From: Chryseobacterium cucumeris
Lineage (GTDB): Bacteria > Bacteroidota > Bacteroidia > Flavobacteriales > Weeksellaceae
NCBI RefSeq assembly: GCF_016775705.1
Contig: NZ_CP068760.1
Coordinates: forward strand, 1,798,001-1,862,000
Direction of reading: 5' to 3'
DNA: 64,000 nt
The position numbers and the translations under genes are program-made. Every line of letters starts with the position of its first letter. The stretch's first letter is position 1. Under the pieces are notes generated by a model that worked only from the letters and a program-made list of their open reading frames with translations, was not told where the DNA came from and made no database searches. Below are positions 50,987 to 60,125 of the stretch, one piece after another.

Positions 50987-53052
50987 TTCAAAGTATATTT
51001 TACACCCAGAAATCCTCTGATTCCCTGCATCGGGGCGTAACCGTATGCCGTATCAAAAGTATAGTGATTAGGATTGTTGACAGGATCATCAACATATTTA
51101 TCAAACGGGTCAAACGGTCTCATCAAAGGATCTTTAGGTCTGAAATTGAATAGGTTTTTTATTCCGCAATACACTTCAAATCCGGATTTAAAGCTCTTAG
51201 ACACCTGAATATTGGCCAGAGAATAAAACGGTGAATATTCAGGGCGGTAGTCGTTTACCAGAACAGGAAGCCTCATGGGCCCGTAGAATTGTCCTGTAAA
51301 ATCGATGGTCAGATTATTGGCGAACTTATATGTCAGATTATAAGTACCACTCCATTTCGGAGCATGCAATTGCTGTGTTTTTTGATTTTCATTATCAAAT
51401 TTCTGATAGACATCCAGATACGTCACTCCCAGATTGACACTAAGAGGGAATTGAAAACTAAAATCCACATTCAGGGAAGCTCCCCGTGAAATTCCGTACC
51501 CATGAAGATTGTCATAAATAATTTTATCAGGGTCCGAATCAAAATCTCCCACGATTTTATTACTGAAATACGTATAAAATGCCGACGCATCAAGATTCAC
51601 CATTCGGTTTCCTACAGGAATTTTCCAGATATAATTCAAGTTTCCGTTGATCGATCTTTCGGGCTTCAGGTCAGATTTTACCACCACTTCCCTTGAACCT
51701 GTCAAAGCAGCATGATCTTCCGTAAACAAATTCACTACTCGGAAGCCTGTTCCAAAGTTAAAACGTAAGGTATGGTATGGATTAGGATTAAATTTCCATG
51801 CAAACCTCGGTGAATGTACGGAATGATGCACTTTATCATAATCATATCTGTATCCAATCAGCAAAGTATTTTTATCATTGATTTCCCACTGATCCTGGAT
51901 AAAAGCTCCCCAGATCGGTGATTTCATCGGCGCATTAGTGATACCATCCGCAGCTAATGTTCCCGGAGTATTATCATCGTAAAAAGTTCTTTTGAAAGTA
52001 AGTCCGGCCGTGATATCATGTTTCCCGAAACTTCTGTCCCAATACGTCTGTATGAAAGCTACTTTCTGTGTCGCATTGAATGGATTGGAGCCATAAAATG
52101 AATTCTGGTCATGGTAATTATAAGAAAACTGAGTTACAATATGTTCTTTCATCGGCCATTCGTACAATCCGAAAACCTCTGCTCTGTTCGTATAAATACT
52201 TTCTCCGTATACTTCATCACTGCCACGGAAAGATTTATTCCACTGCATTTCACCGCCAAAGCGGTCTTCATACAGATATCTCATGGCAAAACTTGCCTGT
52301 CTGTTTTCCTTTCTTTTAAAATTCCACTTATTGAAAACCGAAATTCTGCTTTGTAAAGTAGCATCGGTGAAATTATCTTTATTCTGATCTATTCTTTCCT
52401 GAAAACTGAAATAATTTAAACTTAATAAAGAAGCAGCTTTCTTTCCTACGTTGAATTTGGTGGAAAGATCCAGATTATTTTCAAACCAGCTCGATGTCAT
52501 CAGGTCAACACTTAATTTAGGAGCAGTCAGTGCATTTTTGGTGATAATATTAATGACCCCTCCCATGGCTTCAGAACCATAAATAGAAGATGCAGGACCT
52601 TTTACAACTTCAATTCTGTCTACCAGACTATTGGGGATTCCGCTTAATCCATATACGGTGGAAAGCGAACTTACAATCGGCATTCCGTCAATCAGAATCA
52701 TGGTATATGGCCCTTCCAATCCATTAATATGGATATCTCCCGTATTGCACACAGAACAGTTCAGCTGAGGTTTTACTCCATTCACCATGGCAATGGCCTC
52801 AAAAATACTGGGAGTAGGATTTTTCTGGAAAAATTTCTGACTATAAATCTCTACAGCGACAGGACTTTTCGACCTGCTCATCGGTTTTATGGTTCCGGTA
52901 ACTACTACATCTTCAATGTTACTGGTCTTGAATTCCCTCTTCATAACTTTTGCAGAATCCTGCCTTTTAGACTGCTGTAAACTCAAACTGTCCGTCTCCT
53001 GCGCAAAGCAATAGCTAGATAAAAAAGTAATAGAAAATAATATTCGCTTCAT
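50983..53052 (-). CDS. TonB-dependent outer-membrane receptor
   Basis: 689 residues from the ATG at 53052, which opens the signal peptide MKRILFSITFLSSYCFA. Plug domain: VVVTGTIKP, then a cysteine pair in NCSVCNTGDIHINGLEGPYTM and DRIEVVKGPASSIYGSEAMGGVINIITK. A 22-stranded beta-barrel follows, ending in GVKYTLK. The Cys-rich plug resembles haem/metal receptor groups in Bacteroidetes, but the substrate is not certain. The promoter is embedded in a DtxR/MntR-like palindrome, pointing to metal control. Confidence 0.88.
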   Translation of the reverse strand: MKRILFSITFLSSYCFAQETDSLSLQQSKRQDSAKVMKREFKTSNIEDVVVTGTIKPMSRSKSPVAVEIYSQKFFQKNPTPSIFEAIAMVNGVKPQLNCSVCNTGDIHINGLEGPYTMILIDGMPIVSSLSTVYGLSGIPNSLVDRIEVVKGPASSIYGSEAMGGVINIITKNALTAPKLSVDLMTSSWFENNLDLSTKFNVGKKAASLLSLNYFSFQERIDQNKDNFTDATLQSRISVFNKWNFKRKENRQASFAMRYLYEDRFGGEMQWNKSFRGSDEVYGESIYTNRAEVFGLYEWPMKEHIVTQFSYNYHDQNSFYGSNPFNATQKVAFIQTYWDRSFGKHDITAGLTFKRTFYDDNTPGTLAADGITNAPMKSPIWGAFIQDQWEINDKNTLLIGYRYDYDKVHHSVHSPRFAWKFNPNPYHTLRFNFGTGFRVVNLFTEDHAALTGSREVVVKSDLKPERSINGNLNYIWKIPVGNRMVNLDASAFYTYFSNKIVGDFDSDPDKIIYDNLHGYGISRGASLNVDFSFQFPLSVNLGVTYLDVYQKFDNENQKTQQLHAPKWSGTYNLTYKFANNLTIDFTGQFYGPMRLPVLVNDYRPEYSPFYSLANIQVSKSFKSGFEVYCGIKNLFNFRPKDPLMRPFDPFDKYVDDPVNNPNHYTFDTAYGYAPMQGIRGFLGVKYTLK

Positions 53053-53060
53053 GAAATTAA

Positions 53061-53084
53061 AATTGTTAGACAAATCTAACAATT
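53061..53084 (-). promoter_or_regulatory. Palindromic operator overlapping the TonB-receptor promoter
   Basis: Perfect 10-bp arms AATTGTTAGA and TCTAACAATT separated by 4 bp. The minus-strand -7 box TAGATTTG (53071-53078) lies inside the palindrome, so a bound protein would block transcription. The TTAGAC/TCTAA core resembles DtxR/MntR-family boxes. Confidence 0.75.
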
Positions 53085-53125
53085 ATTTTTCAAATACAAA
53101 ACTTCTTCAAAAAAATATAGATGGA

Positions 53126-53153
53126 TTGAATTCATGAAAAATGATTAAATTTG
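53126..53153 (+). promoter_or_regulatory. Promoter of hmgA
   Basis: TTG at 53126-53128, 17 bp, then TAAATTTG at 53146-53153. The hmgA ATG follows after 22 nt. Confidence 0.6.
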
Positions 53154-53175
53154 AGAAACTACATATGAAAGTAAA

Positions 53176-54327
53176 ATGAGATATCATCAATTGGGAAATA
53201 TCCCACAAAAAAGGCATACGATCTTTAAGTCTCCGGAAGATAAATTTTACTATGAACAGCTTTTCGGTACAGAAGGCTTCCATGGTATTTCTTCTCTGTT
53301 ATATCATATCCACCGCCCTACACAAATCAAATCTATCGGTGAACCGAAAGATGTTACTCCAAAAATCGCTGTGGAAAAAAATGTGGCTCCGAGAATGTTT
53401 AAAGGAATGAACGTCACTCCTGAAGATGATTTTATGGACAGCCGAAAGATCCTTTTGATGAATAATGACCTGAAAATGGGACTGGCCAAGCCAAGAAAAT
53501 CGATGGATTACTTCTACAAAAATGCAGAATGTGATGAACTTTTATATGTTCACCAAGGAAACGGAATCTTAAAAACATTTGTAGGTGATCTTGAATTCGT
53601 AACCGGAGATTATCTTATTATTCCGCGAGGAACTATCTATCAGGTAGAACTAAAGTCTGATGACATTGTGTTTTTCGTATTGGAAAGCCACTCTCCTATT
53701 TACACTCCGAAAAGATACAGAAACGAATTCGGGCAGCTTTTGGAACATTCTCCATTCTGCGAAAGAGATATAATTGCTCCTACTTACAGAGAACCCATCG
53801 ATGAAAAGGGAGAATTCTTAATTAAAGTAAAAAAAGAAAACCAGATTACCGATTTCATCTACGCGACTCACCCGTTTGATGTAGTAGGCTGGGACGGATA
53901 TTTTTATCCTTATAAATTCAACATTAAAAACTTCGAACCGATTACCGGAAGAATTCACCAACCACCACCTGTTCACCAGAATTTTGAGGGACACAATTTT
54001 GTAGTCTGCTCATTCTGTGCAAGAATGTATGATTATCACCCACAGGCGATTCCGGCACCTTACAACCACTCCAATATTGACTCTGATGAGGTATTATTCT
54101 ATACGGAAGGAGACTTCATGAGCCGTAATCATATTGATTTGATGGACTTCACCCTTCACCCGGGAGGAATTGTACACGGACCTCATCCAGGTGCTATGGA
54201 AAGAAGTATCGGAAAAAAATTCACAGAAGAATATGCCGTAATGGTAGACCCTTTCCGCCCTTTGAAAATTACTGAAGAAGCTTTAAAAGTGGAAGATCCT
54301 TCCTATAAAACTTCATGGCTGGAATAG
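53176..54327 (+). CDS. hmgA: Homogentisate 1,2-dioxygenase
   Basis: 383 residues, the length of the shorter bacterial form. It starts MRYHQLGNIPQKRHTIFKS. Iron-ligand and active-site regions: YDYHPQAIPAPYNHSNIDSDEVLFYTEGDF and HPGGIVHGPHPGA. It opens the homogentisate ring to maleylacetoacetate in tyrosine and phenylalanine breakdown. The partner enzymes HppD and FahA are encoded 5-7 kb away in the same direction, not in one operon. Confidence 0.95.
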   Translation: MRYHQLGNIPQKRHTIFKSPEDKFYYEQLFGTEGFHGISSLLYHIHRPTQIKSIGEPKDVTPKIAVEKNVAPRMFKGMNVTPEDDFMDSRKILLMNNDLKMGLAKPRKSMDYFYKNAECDELLYVHQGNGILKTFVGDLEFVTGDYLIIPRGTIYQVELKSDDIVFFVLESHSPIYTPKRYRNEFGQLLEHSPFCERDIIAPTYREPIDEKGEFLIKVKKENQITDFIYATHPFDVVGWDGYFYPYKFNIKNFEPITGRIHQPPPVHQNFEGHNFVVCSFCARMYDYHPQAIPAPYNHSNIDSDEVLFYTEGDFMSRNHIDLMDFTLHPGGIVHGPHPGAMERSIGKKFTEEYAVMVDPFRPLKITEEALKVEDPSYKTSWLE

Positions 54328-54365
54328 TCTACAAAGAATTAAAACAGTTTTAAACTTTACTATCA

Positions 54366-54544
54366 ACCACAAAAGTCACAAAAGATATAAACACTAAAGG
54401 TTTATAGGTGAATCTTTATTAATTATAAAGAACACAAAAGTCTTGAAAATCGAAGATTTTCCTCTAATGTAAACTTTATGCAGTATTAATATTGGCTTTT
54501 TCATTAAACAAGAGTATTTAACCAAGCTTTGTGACTTTTGTGGT
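54366..54544. repeat. Inverted-repeat intergenic element, family B, copy 2
   Basis: The left end is ACCACAAAAGTCACAAAAG (54366-54384). The right end is its inverse with one T missing (54527-54544). 179 bp. Inner hairpin GAAAATC-GAA-GATTTTC (54445-54461). Non-coding. It lies just after hmgA. Confidence 0.82.
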
Positions 54545-54620
54545 TGAAAATTCAAATAGATTTATCTAATATTAAAAAAGTCTATTAAGTTCATATTAAA
54601 AAGTATTACTGAATACATAC

Positions 54621-54660
54621 AAAAGACGCTTTAAATCCTTTATTTAAAGCGTCTTTTTTT
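54621..54660 (+). terminator. Terminator between hmgA and the CoA-transferase gene
   Basis: AAAGACGCTTTAAA / TTTAAAGCGTCTTT hairpin followed by T residues. Confidence 0.8.
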
Positions 54661-54661
54661 G

Positions 54662-54669
54662 TAAATTTG
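54662..54669 (+). promoter_or_regulatory. Promoter -7 box of the first CoA-transferase gene
   Basis: TAAATTTG directly after the terminator. A small palindrome TATGGT-T-ACCATA follows at 54674-54686, in the start of the transcript. Confidence 0.5.
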
Positions 54670-54752
54670 TGAGGTATGGTTACCATATTGGCCATCATTA
54701 TTTTTCATGACGCATCCTAAGTAATGGTGGTTTAAAACAAAATCAATATTAC

Positions 54753-56264
54753 ATGTTAGAAAGAATCAGATTAGAAAGTCTACGCGAAAAAGTAACTACC
54801 GCTGAAAACGCAGTAAAAATCATTAAAGACGGTATGACCATCGGGTCCAGCGGCTTTACGAAAGCAGGTGACAGCAAAGCCATTTTGCCGGCACTGGCAG
54901 AAAGAGGAAAAACCGAAGACCTTAAAGTCACTTTAATGACGGGAGCTTCACTAGGCCACGGTACCGATGGAAAGCTGGCTGAAGCCAATGTTCTGAAGAA
55001 AAGGATGCCTTTCCAGGTAGATCCTGTTTTAAGAAATAAAATTAACAATGGCGAAATTCTATTCATCGACCAGCATTTAAGTGAAAGTGCCGAACTCCTT
55101 CACACCAAAAATCTTCAGAGTATTGACGTAGCTATTATTGAAGCGGCCTATATTGAAAGAGACGGAAGTATTGTTCCTACCACTTCTGTAGGAAATTCGG
55201 TGACATTTGCTGCTTTGGCTAAAAAAGTGATTATTGAAATCAATACCGAAGTTCCAGAAGAAGTTTACGGAATCCACGATATTTACCAGGCTGAAGATTA
55301 TCCTTACAGAAATGTTATTCCAATCGTAGCGCCATGGAATAAAATCGGGAGAAAAAGCATTCCTGTAGATCCTGAAAAGATTGAAGCTATTGTATTTACC
55401 AACCGTAAAGACAGTCCGGCAGATATTGCAGAACCTGACGAAAAAACAACAGCAATCGCCAAACATCTTCTTGCGTTCTTTGAAAATGAAGTTCTTTTGG
55501 GACGACTTACCGACAGACTACTTCCTCTTCAGGCAGGTATTGGTAAAGTAGCCAACGCTGTTCTGACAGGTTTCAAAGACAGTAATTTTTATGATCTGAC
55601 AATGTTTTCCGAAGTACTTCAGGACAGTACCTTCGATCTGATCGATTCCGGTAAGCTAAGCTTTGCCTCAGCATCTTCCATTACCGTTTCTCAGGAATGC
55701 TACGAAAGAGTATTAGGAAATCTTTCAAAATATAAAGACAAATTCGTTTTAAGACCTCAGAATATTTCCAATACACCGGGACTGATCCGAAGATTGGGAG
55801 TGATTGCCATCAATACCGCCATTGAATTTGATATCTATGGAAATGTAAACTCCACTCATATCGGAGGAACCAAAATCATGAACGGAATCGGAGGTTCCGG
55901 AGACTTCGCGAGAAATGCTTATTTAAGTATTTTCGTAACTCAGGCTGCTTCAAAAGGCAACAATATTTCTCACGTCCTTCCAATGGTTTCTCATACCGAC
56001 CATACGGAACATGATGTTGATATTCTGGTAACAGATGTCGGATTGGCTGATTTAAGAGGTTTAGCTCCCAGAGAAAGGGCACAGAAAATCATTGACAACT
56101 GTGTTCACCCGGATTATAAAGAAGAATTACAATCTTATTTCGACAGAGCCTGCGAAAAAGGAGGTCATACTCCTCATTTATTACAGGAAGCCTTCAGCTG
56201 GCATTTACGATTTGCAGAAACCGGAAGTATGAAACAGAAAACAGCTGTAGAAGCCGCTAATTAA
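54753..56264 (+). CDS. Acetyl-CoA hydrolase/succinate CoA-transferase family protein
   Basis: A 503-residue class I CoA-transferase of the SCACT/AarC-type length. N-terminal domain with GMTIGSSGFTKAGDSKAILPAL; C-terminal domain with LQAGIGKVANAVLTGF, SEVLQDSTFDLID and HIGGTKIMNGIGGSGDFARNAYLS. It probably exchanges CoA between acetate and succinate (succinyl-CoA:acetate CoA-transferase). It has its own promoter and terminator. A second, shorter relative follows, but the two are transcribed separately. Confidence 0.88.
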   Translation: MLERIRLESLREKVTTAENAVKIIKDGMTIGSSGFTKAGDSKAILPALAERGKTEDLKVTLMTGASLGHGTDGKLAEANVLKKRMPFQVDPVLRNKINNGEILFIDQHLSESAELLHTKNLQSIDVAIIEAAYIERDGSIVPTTSVGNSVTFAALAKKVIIEINTEVPEEVYGIHDIYQAEDYPYRNVIPIVAPWNKIGRKSIPVDPEKIEAIVFTNRKDSPADIAEPDEKTTAIAKHLLAFFENEVLLGRLTDRLLPLQAGIGKVANAVLTGFKDSNFYDLTMFSEVLQDSTFDLIDSGKLSFASASSITVSQECYERVLGNLSKYKDKFVLRPQNISNTPGLIRRLGVIAINTAIEFDIYGNVNSTHIGGTKIMNGIGGSGDFARNAYLSIFVTQAASKGNNISHVLPMVSHTDHTEHDVDILVTDVGLADLRGLAPRERAQKIIDNCVHPDYKEELQSYFDRACEKGGHTPHLLQEAFSWHLRFAETGSMKQKTAVEAAN

Positions 56265-56289
56265 GATTTTCATCAAAGATCAAATAAAA

Positions 56290-56327
56290 CAAAAAGGACT
56301 GAATGCCAATGCATTTGGTCCTTGTTA
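56290..56327 (+). terminator. Terminator after the first CoA-transferase
   Basis: AAGGAC...AATGC-CAAT-GCATT...GTCCTT stem followed by a T-rich stretch. Confidence 0.65.
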
Positions 56328-56412
56328 TTTTAAATCAAAATTGGTTTATTCATATGACAAAAATCTGTTCAATATCCTTAAAAAATTTATATGAACATAA
56401 AATTATAAAGAT

Positions 56413-56420
56413 TATCTTTG
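56413..56420 (+). promoter_or_regulatory. Promoter -7 box of the second CoA-transferase gene
   Basis: TATCTTTG, 64 nt before the ATG at 56485. Confidence 0.5.
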
Positions 56421-56484
56421 AAAGAAGAGCGGTATTTTTATGAGATTTAAAATACGTTGAGCACCCTTTTAAAAAAGACAAAAT

Positions 56485-57759
56485 ATGAATAATTACATCA
56501 GCGCAGAAGAAGCAATATATACAATAAAAAGCGGAAACCGTGTGTTCTTTCATGGCAGTGCGTGTACCCCGAATTATCTGATTGACGAGTTGGCAAGACA
56601 GTCCGGCCGGCTGCAAAATGTGGAAATGGTTTCCATTACCCAACAGGGAAATGTGGAAATTGCAAAACCACAATACAAAGACAGCTTTTTCATCAATTCT
56701 TTATTTGTTTCAACGCCTGTGCGTGATGCTGTGAATTCTGACCGCGGAGACTTTGTTCCCGTTTTCTTAAGTGAAATTCCTATTTTATTCAGAAAAAACA
56801 TCCTGCCACTGGATGTGGCGATCGTCACCGTTTCTCCACCAGATCAACACGGTTTTTGTACGTTGGGAACTTCAGTCGATATTGCGAGAGCTGCTGTAGA
56901 TACGGCAAAAATCATTGTAGCCATCGTTAACCCAAGAATGCCAAGAACCCATGGAGACGGGATGATCCACATCAGCAGAATTCACAAGCTGGTATGGCAT
57001 GAAGAGGAACTCCCAACAGTAGATTACGGTTCCAAAGTAGGCCCCGAAGAAATGCTGGTAGGAAAAAATGTTGCGGAGCTTATTGAAGACAGATCGACCC
57101 TTCAGATGGGTATCGGAACCATTCCTGATGCAGTTCTGAAATGCCTTACCAATCACAAAGATCTGGGAATTCACACAGAAATGCTGAGCGACGGTGTTAT
57201 CGATCTGATTCAGAATGATGTGATCAATAATAAATACAAAGGCTACAACGATAACAAAACCATCACAAGTTTCTGTTTCGGAACCCGGAAACTCTATGAT
57301 TATGTGGATGATAACACCGTTTTTGCTTTCAGGGATGTAAGCGAGGTTAATTTTCCTATCAATATCATGAGAAACAAAAAGATGGTTGCCATCAATTCTG
57401 CCATTGAAATAGACCTCACAGGACAGGTATGTGCCGACTCTATCGGAACGCTCCAGTACAGTGGAATCGGAGGACAAATGGATTTTATGCGCGGTGCTGC
57501 TTTAAGTGACGACGGGAAACCTATCATAGCCATTACCGCAAGAACAAAAAAAGGAGTTTCCAGAATTGTTCCCTTTCTTAAGCAGGGTGCTGGTGTAGTT
57601 ACTACAAGAGGGCATATTCATTATGTAGTAACTGAATACGGAACAGCTTATCTGTACGGAAAAAACCTTCGCCAGAGAGCACAGGAACTTATCAGCATTG
57701 CCCATCCGGATGACAGAGAAATGCTGGAAAGAGCTGCTTTTGAAAGATTTAAACATTGA
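56485..57759 (+). CDS. Acetyl-CoA hydrolase/4-hydroxybutyrate CoA-transferase-like protein
   Basis: 424 residues, matching the shorter class I CoA-transferases (4-hydroxybutyrate or butyryl-CoA:acetate type). Landmarks: LQMGIGTIPDAVLKCL, HTEMLSDGVIDL, GIGGQMDFMRGAALSDDGKPIIAI and TTRGHIHYVVTEYGTAYLYGKNL. Several such enzymes use propionate, butyrate or acetoacetate. Substrate cannot be fixed from sequence. Confidence 0.87.
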   Translation: MNNYISAEEAIYTIKSGNRVFFHGSACTPNYLIDELARQSGRLQNVEMVSITQQGNVEIAKPQYKDSFFINSLFVSTPVRDAVNSDRGDFVPVFLSEIPILFRKNILPLDVAIVTVSPPDQHGFCTLGTSVDIARAAVDTAKIIVAIVNPRMPRTHGDGMIHISRIHKLVWHEEELPTVDYGSKVGPEEMLVGKNVAELIEDRSTLQMGIGTIPDAVLKCLTNHKDLGIHTEMLSDGVIDLIQNDVINNKYKGYNDNKTITSFCFGTRKLYDYVDDNTVFAFRDVSEVNFPINIMRNKKMVAINSAIEIDLTGQVCADSIGTLQYSGIGGQMDFMRGAALSDDGKPIIAITARTKKGVSRIVPFLKQGAGVVTTRGHIHYVVTEYGTAYLYGKNLRQRAQELISIAHPDDREMLERAAFERFKH

Positions 57760-57862
57760 TAATCAAACCATAAAGTTTTCAAAACTTTTTTTGCTATAAA
57801 AATTAAAACAAATTTTGAATTTAACATCATAGAATCATATGAAAATATTAATTTTTTGGCAG

Positions 57863-57870
57863 TATATTTG
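57863..57870 (+). promoter_or_regulatory. Promoter -7 box of the gene at 57897
   Basis: TATATTTG, 26 nt before the TTG start. Confidence 0.5.
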
Positions 57871-57896
57871 ATAAAATTCATTCAAAAACAAGGAAA

Positions 57897-58688
57897 TTGA
57901 AAACTATATATAATTCGATACGAGACGAAATTGTAAAACATTCCAAGGTAAGGAATTCTGTTTTGGGGAATGTGAATGAATGGAAGAGAAGCCACTATAT
58001 TATTCTTTCCGAAATCATCAAAGATGAACTCTCTGAGGCTGAAGAACTGAAGGGAGGAAAAAAATTTGAAATCGGAAATACCATTTCCCATGTTACCCTT
58101 CAACGATTTTTTGAAAACGATTATCAGGATAAAACCCACAGTGATCTCAGATTTTTAAAAACACTGGATAAAATCTGTATCTTTTTAGGATATAAAGATC
58201 TTAATGATTACATCCTTACGGTAAGGTACAGAAAAGAGAATGATGAGGGAACAGATGACCAATCCTATCTTACACAGATGGTATATGATTACTGTGCTGC
58301 CGTTTTTGAATTTTATAAGCTGTTTCCGACTCACAATACCGAACTTTTAAAAGGTCTGGTATTTGACAACTCTCCTTTTCTGGAAAGAGCTTCACAGTTT
58401 AGTAAAGAGTTGTGTGATAAAGATTTTCACCTGGTTACAAAAAACAACAGATCCAATTATGAAGTATTTGATATTCACGTTGTCACAGACGAACCGGACA
58501 AAAAAATACTGGAGTCTCAGGAATTCTGGAATCTTCTGTTCAAAGTGGGAGAAACCGGCGAAGAACATTTCGTGAATCAACTCAGTACCCAGATCTATTT
58601 TATCCGAAAAATAAATGATACCTGGAAGATATGGGATAATTATAATCCCGACGCAGGAATGCTCAACCGAAAAATTGAAACAATCTAA
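57897..58688 (+). CDS. Conserved-looking protein of unknown function
   Basis: 263 residues starting at TTG, after AGGAAA. No signal peptide or membrane segment. The N-terminal 110 residues are helical, with a phrase (NTISHVTLQRFFENDY ... LRFLKTLDKICIFLGYKDLNDYI) that I associate with a family of Bacteroidota proteins having a putative DNA-binding or signalling N-terminus. The C-terminal half is NTF2-like in feel (KIWDNYNP end). No function assigned. A weak hairpin follows the stop. Confidence 0.65.
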   Translation: MKTIYNSIRDEIVKHSKVRNSVLGNVNEWKRSHYIILSEIIKDELSEAEELKGGKKFEIGNTISHVTLQRFFENDYQDKTHSDLRFLKTLDKICIFLGYKDLNDYILTVRYRKENDEGTDDQSYLTQMVYDYCAAVFEFYKLFPTHNTELLKGLVFDNSPFLERASQFSKELCDKDFHLVTKNNRSNYEVFDIHVVTDEPDKKILESQEFWNLLFKVGETGEEHFVNQLSTQIYFIRKINDTWKIWDNYNPDAGMLNRKIETI

Positions 58689-58692
58689 AATA

Positions 58693-58720
58693 AAAAGCCG
58701 CAGAGAAATCTACGGCTTTC
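58693..58720 (+). terminator. Possible terminator after the gene at 57897
   Basis: AAAGCCG..AGA / TCT..CGGCTTT hairpin with one mismatch and no long T-run. Confidence 0.45.
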
Positions 58721-58925
58721 ATGTTTCGAAATATTTTTTTTTCACTTGTCTTTTTGTATAACAAATGTAGGCAGACGATTTTAAACTTATGAAACTTAAA
58801 TATACTTAAGTAAACTCTTCTTTAACGTTATGTTAAATATATTCAATGAATCCGGGGGAATATTTTCGCAATGTCTAAGAATTTTGTAATTTGCATACCA
58901 ATAAAATAAAAGTAAAAGAGAAAAT

Positions 58926-60056
58926 ATGTCAACACTTACATTTGCCGAAAAAATAGCTCAAGCAGAAAATTTCTTACCAATTAATGGTACAGATTATATT
59001 GAGTTTTATGTAGGAAATGCAAAACAGGCTGCCCATTATTACAAAACCGCTTTCGGTTTTCAGTCTGTAGCTTATGCGGGTCCTGAAACAGGAGTAAGAG
59101 ACCGTGCATCTTATGTGCTTCAACAAGGAAAAATCAGATTGGTATTAACAACAGGACTTAAATCTGACTCTCCTATCAGTGAGCACGTAAAAAAACATGG
59201 TGACGGAGTAAAAATTTTGGCACTTTGGGTAGATGACGCTTATGCAGCTTTCGAAGAAACAACTAAAAGAGGAGGAAAACCTTATTTAGAGCCTGTAACG
59301 TTAACTGATGAGCAGGGTGAGGTAAGAATGTCCGGTATCTACACCTATGGAGAAACCGTTCACATGTTTGTGGAAAGAAAAAATTATAACGGAGCTTTCA
59401 TGCCTGGTTACGAAAAGTGGGAAAGTGATTATAAGCCTGAAGAAGCAGGTTTATTATACGTAGACCACTGTGTAGGAAATGTTGACTGGAACAGAATGAT
59501 CCCAACCGTAGAATGGTATGAAAAAGTAATGGGATTTGTAAACATCCTTTCTTTTGATGATAAGCAGATCAACACAGAATATTCTGCACTGATGTCTAAA
59601 GTAATGTCAAACGGAAACGGATATGCAAAATTCCCGATCAACGAACCTGCAGAAGGGAAAAAGAAATCTCAGGTAGAAGAATATCTTGATTTCTATGAAG
59701 GAGAAGGGGTACAGCACATTGCTGTAGCGACGAAAGATATTATCCATACCGTAACTGAATTGAAGAAGCGTGGTGTTGAATTCCTTTCTGCTCCACCGGA
59801 AGCTTATTACGACATGGTTCCTGAAAGAGTAGGTCATATTGATGAAGATCTTAAAAAACTTCAGGAGTTAGGTATACTTATTGATCATGATGAAGAAGGG
59901 TATTTATTACAGATCTTTACGAAGCCTGTAGAAGACCGCCCTACTCTATTCTTCGAAATTATTGAAAGACACGGTGCACAAAGTTTTGGTGCCGGAAATT
60001 TCAAGGCGTTATTCGAAGCATTAGAAAGAGAACAGGAAAGAAGAGGTAATCTTTAA
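58926..60056 (+). CDS. hppD: 4-hydroxyphenylpyruvate dioxygenase
   Basis: 376 residues, a VOC-fold dioxygenase. The iron ligands are His181 (YVDHCVGNV), His264 (GVQHIAVAT) and Glu344 (LFFEIIER). It converts 4-hydroxyphenylpyruvate to homogentisate, the substrate of HmgA encoded at 53176. Full length. Monocistronic with a strong terminator. Confidence 0.95.
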   Translation: MSTLTFAEKIAQAENFLPINGTDYIEFYVGNAKQAAHYYKTAFGFQSVAYAGPETGVRDRASYVLQQGKIRLVLTTGLKSDSPISEHVKKHGDGVKILALWVDDAYAAFEETTKRGGKPYLEPVTLTDEQGEVRMSGIYTYGETVHMFVERKNYNGAFMPGYEKWESDYKPEEAGLLYVDHCVGNVDWNRMIPTVEWYEKVMGFVNILSFDDKQINTEYSALMSKVMSNGNGYAKFPINEPAEGKKKSQVEEYLDFYEGEGVQHIAVATKDIIHTVTELKKRGVEFLSAPPEAYYDMVPERVGHIDEDLKKLQELGILIDHDEEGYLLQIFTKPVEDRPTLFFEIIERHGAQSFGAGNFKALFEALEREQERRGNL

Positions 60057-60071
60057 TTTTACAATAAAATA

Positions 60072-60112
60072 TAAGTTTTGTCAGAATACTGTATTCTGGC
60101 AAAACTTTTTTA
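60072..60112 (+). terminator. Terminator after hppD
   Basis: A long stem AAGTTTTGTCAGAATA / TATTCTGGCAAAACTT followed by TTTTT. Confidence 0.85.
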
Positions 60113-60125
60113 TAAAACACAGTAT

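Noticed and set aside
54674-54686. TATGGT-T-ACCATA palindrome as an operator, with a similar ATGGT-N4-ACCAT near 63910
   Set aside because: Short, only two loose occurrences, and no shared function of the downstream genes. Not enough to claim a regulator site.
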